From assembly GCA_029721515.1 (NCBI GenBank), contig CM056569.1:16864507-16928506 (forward strand): a stretch of DNA of 64,000 nt, in the 5' to 3' direction. This DNA is from Synanceia verrucosa (Eukaryota > Chordata > Actinopteri > Perciformes > Synanceiidae). The first letter of the stretch is position 1, and every line of letters begins with the position of its first letter. Shown piece by piece: positions 60,601 to 64,000 of the stretch. Under the pieces are notes generated by a model that saw only the letters and a list, made by a program, of their open reading frames with translations, searched no databases and was not told the origin of the DNA. Both the position numbers and the translations under genes were made by a program.

Positions 60601-63600
60601 GTTCCATTCTTGTTTTATCAGAGGTAGAGTAGAGGACACTTTCACCAAAATCACCACTTTTTGTCCAGATTCTGTTTGTTATACTCTCTAATCTCGATCG
60701 TCTCCACTTCCTGCTTTGATCTCTGTGGTGTATACTGTCTCTTTATGTCCAGACTACAAATCCCAAAAGCCCCAAAATTACTCACAGGCTGTGTGAGAGC
60801 GCTGCTGAAAAAAGGAAAAATATTAAAATATATGTTTTTGGCACTCAGGTGTTTATTTTAAAAAATGTAAATATATGTCCTTGGCACTCAAAGAGTTCAG
60901 TAAAATTGGCTTTCTGTTATAATTGCATACGAGCCCAAGCTTGCATTACTTACTCTGATGTGTGTAGTGAAGTAATTAAAGTGATGGAGTGTCCCTTTAA
61001 TGGTCATGAGTAGCAGCACAGGCTACTGGGTGCATTAAGAAGAGGCAGGTATCCATAGAAATCCTATGTTGACAGATGTAGCATCGAACGTAACTGCCTA
61101 TAGGAGCTGATGAAACGTGGGGCCGCCATCTTGGAGTGGTGATACGCTCCACTCAGTGTAATCCGTTTGACAGGACTAATGAACAGTCAGCGTGTTTTAT
61201 TAACAATACCTCGCTAAATACCACTAATTTTCACATTTTTTTTTGTCGTACGTGTAGCTATGATTAAGGACACATTGTTCGGCGGGGTTCGTGATATAAT
61301 GTTCAATCTCACTTGTGTAAAGTAATCCCCCGATTTCATATTTGCTCGTTTGAGCAGGAGTACGCTGCACACCAGCACAGCATTCTGTCTCTTCAGTACT
61401 GTTAAAGTTCTCTTTGCTCTGTATTATGTCTATGCTTGTCTATGCTCTGAATGTCTGACTCACCACTCCAAGATGGCGAACGTAGTTCTCGCGTCCCGGC
61501 AGCCAATGGTAATCTATCAATATATGCAGGTATTGGTGTAGTGGTTAGCACAGTCGCCTCACAGCAAGAAGGTACCGGGTTCGAATCCCGGCCTTTCTGT
61601 GTGGAGTTTGCATGTTCACCCCGTGTCTGTGTGGGTTCTCTCTGGTACTCCGGCTTCCTCCCACCATCCAAAAACATGCATGGGGATTAGGTTAATTGGT
61701 TAATTTAAATTGCCCGTAGGTGTGAGTGGTTGTCTGTCTCTCTGTGTCCTGTGATGAACTGGCGACTTGTCCAGGGTGTCTCCTGCCTCTCGCCCTAAGA
61801 CAGCTGGGATAGGCTCCATGGATTGATTGATGGCCTCATGCCCCCTACAGGTCATGTGGTGGGATGATATTTAGCTTTGGTCCTGCAGCTGTTTGCATGA
61901 CACATGGCAGTACCACATGTTGACATGTCCCACTGTAACAATATGTGGACGTGTCTTTCAGCTGGGTCTGGACATGGAGGAGCTGCAGGACATTGAGGAA
62001 GATGCTGGTCTAGGCAACGGTGGGCTGGGTCGCCTGGCTGGTGAGTACCTGCTTCCTCCTGATTGGACAGTGATGTTTTAGTGCTTTGGACAGTCTTTGA
62101 CTCAAACACCCGACCCCCATTGTTCCCTCAGCGTGTTTCCTGGACTCCATGGCCTCTCTGGGTCTGGCTGCTTATGGATACGGCATCCGCTACGAGTTCG
62201 GCATCTTCAATCAGAAAATTGTGGACGGCTGGCAGGTAGGGTCACCTTATGGATCTACACTGGCTTTGTGTGATTTAGTGGAAAACAGCCAATTTAGAGA
62301 CTAATGCATCCTTACTCACTGCATACCTCACTCCACCTGACTGAATTCCTCTTGGAGAAATGACCTGCAGAACTTTTCATCAAAATATAGAGGACTAAAG
62401 CTGAAATAATGAAGAGAGAAATGGAAACATAAATCATTTTAATCAGATAAATGTGCAGCTTCATTGGAAAAATAAAATATGCACAGAAATGGTTTTCTAA
62501 TTTCTAGAACAGAATCCAGACAAGCTTTTCTATTGTTGGAGAAACAAACTTGACTTGGACTTGACTTAACATACAGAATCATCGAACTCTCACAATGATA
62601 ACTGCAACCAAAGCTCATTGGCTGAAACAGTCACACTGATTAATTAGAATCATTGTTTATTGATCCCACATTGGGTGTAGGCTCTCAGTCATCCAGGTCG
62701 AGGTAAATCAAAAAGAGACAACTTGTTTGAAGTTTGTTTAAGATTTTTTCTCCTCTCATCATCCAAGAGGCATAATCCACCAAAGAGCATCGTTAAAGTA
62801 TGAATTTGTAACATGAAATGGATGAAAAGGAAAAGTGAAAGAGACGCTCTTTTCAGAAACACAGCACCTATTAGAACTTACGTGATGCCTGATTTTAGCA
62901 GCTCTAACACATTTCGGGCAGTTTGTCTAAGCAGAGTTAACGCCACACAATGGTAACTCACAACAGTGACTAATCGCATTTACACGCCAACTTTGACAGC
63001 CCTAAATAATAGTAATAATATCAATAATACACATTTACAGTATAGATTAATAGATCTGTTAACTCATTGAGTGCCAGCCATTTTATAAAACAGGAAGTGC
63101 CTTGTTCCAGAGTTTTCATCCATTTTGAGTATTTTAAGACCCATAGAATATTTTGTACTATGACTTTGAAAACACTGAATAGCTCAAATGAAAGAAGAGG
63201 CTCTCTATTTCATCATGAAAATTTTTTCTTGTTTTTACATGTTCCATTCTTGTTTTATCAGAGGTAGAGTAGAGGCCACTTTCACCAAAATCACCACTTT
63301 TTGTCCAGACTCTGTTTTGCTTTCTAATGTCGATCATCTCCACTTCCTGCTTTGATCACTGTGGCGTATACCGTCTCTTTATGCTCCGACTACATCTCCC
63401 AGAAGCCCCATCACGAGCTGGGGGCGACCACAATCGGTGACCCGCTGCCGAAAAACCACTTTGATATAAAAATACGTCAACGGCAAATACTATGGATATG
63501 ACTCATAAATTTTGAGGCATAAAAATAGACATAGTCGAGCTCTGGTTCTTTGGTATCATATGAAATGTTCTAAAGCACATTAAATGAATCAAACAGCGTC

Positions 63601-63744
63601 TTCTTTTCACAGGTGGAGGAAGCTGATGACTGGCTGCGGTACGGTAACCCCTGGGAGAAGGCTCGTCCTGAGTACATGCGCCCCGTCCACTTCTATGGAC
63701 GGGTGGAGCACACAGCTGATGGAGTGAAGTGGGTCGACACTCAG
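57670..63744 (+). CDS. pygm: pygm: muscle glycogen phosphorylase (3'-partial)
   Basis: Cytosolic enzyme releasing glucose-1-phosphate from glycogen. Exons in the window: 57670-57912, 60206-60307, 61962-62040, 62132-62235 and 63613-63744, coding about 220 of the roughly 840 residues usual for the family; the rest is beyond the right edge. The N-terminus has KRKQISVRGLAG with the regulatory serine phosphorylated by phosphorylase kinase (Ser14 in mature numbering, Ser15 counting Met). Other conserved blocks: [55 protein letters not shown] and ADDWLRYGNPWEKARPEY. Exon boundaries are all in phase. Muscle rather than liver or brain type is judged from close similarity at the N-terminus and from linkage to sf1 and map4k2. 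Confidence 0.93.
58063..58118 (+). repeat. alternating purine-pyrimidine tract (GT/CG)
   Basis: GTGTGTGTGCGCGCGCGCGC is followed by ATGTGTCTGTGTGTTATGTG and GCGCGCACAC. The tract can form Z-DNA in principle. It lies in pygm intron 1, about 150 bases after the exon 1 donor. Confidence 0.85.
58119..60205 (+). other. pygm intron 1 remainder
   Basis: No gene supported. Short text at about 58948-58980 (CCCCCGCAACCCTATATGAG, then GATAAGCGGTAG) is a small 3' fragment of the (GGAT)n-tailed SINE family. ORFs up to 85 codons show no family features. Confidence 0.5.
60490..60897 (+). repeat. TTAA-ended short interspersed element, copy 2 (5'-truncated)
   Basis: Aligns with 3048-3484 from about its position 100 onward, ending TTGGCACTCAAAGAGTT. 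It carries ACTACAAATCCCAAAAGCCC at 60753-60772. Located in pygm intron 2. Confidence 0.7.
61046..61535. repeat. inverted-repeat MITE
   Basis: Inner arms CGCCATCTTGGAGTGGTGA (about 61133) and TCACCACTCCAAGATGGCG (about 61461) are exact complements. Outer parts of the arms (CAGGTATCCATAGAA versus the complement of ATATATGCAGGTATT) are diverged. The interior of about 310 bp has no ORF. A SINE begins at its right edge. Confidence 0.6.
61535..61821 (+). mobile_element. tRNA-derived SINE, (GGAT)n-tailed family, 3'-shortened
   Basis: Begins GGTGTAGTGGTTAGCACAGT (A-box region), has GGGTTCGAATCCCGG, and follows the family to CAGCTGGGATAGGCTCCATG, then lacks the GGATGGATG tail. It lies in pygm intron 2. 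Confidence 0.85.
62890..63004 (-). repeat. hAT-like MITE, half copy
   Basis: The end TTTGACAGCCCTAAATAAT and the inner GGGCAGTTTGTCTAAGCAGA match one arm of the hairpin element at 36255-36516. Only one arm is present. Confidence 0.6.
63059..63485 (+). repeat. TTAA-ended short interspersed element, copy 3
   Basis: Starts TTAACTCATTGAGTGCCAGC like copy 1 and follows it to CTGCCGAAAAACCACTTTGA, but the right terminal repeat is lost. It carries ACTACATCTCCCAGAAGCCC at 63389-63408. Located in pygm intron 4. Confidence 0.72.
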
Positions 63745-64000
63745 GTTGGTGGCAACTGGAAATGAAAACTGCAACAGGTTCAGTCAATGCTGCTCACTCC
63801 CTCCTCTATAAATAATATAACACCGTCTGATTATTTATTTACTATAGAGCTGATAAATGAACTCACTGTTGGGACTGAATTCAGTATGATACTGCCAGAT
63901 TTAATACAAATATCAATACACATGATGCACATGATATTGCGAGGTACTTGGTGATAGCCAGTCCTAATCAATAATCAGTGTATTTAATGTCATATTCAGG
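63745..64000 (+). other. pygm intron 5, truncated by the window edge
   Basis: Follows the donor CAG then GTTGGT. No further exon is seen before the end. Confidence 0.6.

Overview
This window is vertebrate nuclear DNA, almost certainly from a ray-finned (teleost) fish. The evidence is split genes with GT-AG introns and conserved vertebrate proteins, fish-type tRNA-derived SINEs, Tc1-like DD34E transposons with recent copies, L1-type LINE debris, and AT-rich microsatellite-laden introns. No bacterial, phage or CRISPR feature is present.

Five protein-coding genes all lie on the + strand. Positions 2752-31057 hold map4k2 (germinal centre kinase family) without its first coding exon: 31 exons were placed by splice sites and continuous reading phase. 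Positions 31058-36890 are its 3' UTR followed by a transposon-rich spacer with two Tc1 families, a nested solo-LTR candidate and a hairpin MITE. Positions 36890-39808 and 42808-44761 hold two tandem rbm4-type genes (two RRMs plus a CCHC knuckle). Positions 46317-55255 hold sf1 (splicing factor 1/BBP) in 12 coding exons. Positions 57670-63744 hold the first five coding exons of pygm (muscle glycogen phosphorylase), which runs off the right edge.

The order map4k2 - sf1 - pygm matches the human 11q13 block MEN1-MAP4K2-SF1-PYGM (from general knowledge), which supports the orthology calls. The rbm4 pair sits between map4k2 and sf1 here, whereas human RBM4/RBM4B lie elsewhere in 11q13. The genes do not form a pathway: map4k2 is stress-kinase signalling, rbm4 and sf1 are RNA processing (5'/alternative splice control and branch-point recognition), and pygm is muscle glycogen breakdown.

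Mobile and repeated DNA is extensive. It includes two copies each of two Tc1 families (one with an intact 342-aa transposase), four copies of one tRNA-SINE family plus another SINE, two L1 3' fragments, another LINE fragment, several palindromic MITEs, a three-copy TTAA-ended repeat carrying a ZNF143-like motif, and four minisatellites. I found no clearly new biological system. The most useful leads are the near-identical Tc1 pair, the nested LTR, the ZNF143-motif repeat, the shared intron-readthrough ends of the rbm4 paralogs, and the exact 10 x 23-bp array in sf1 intron 1.
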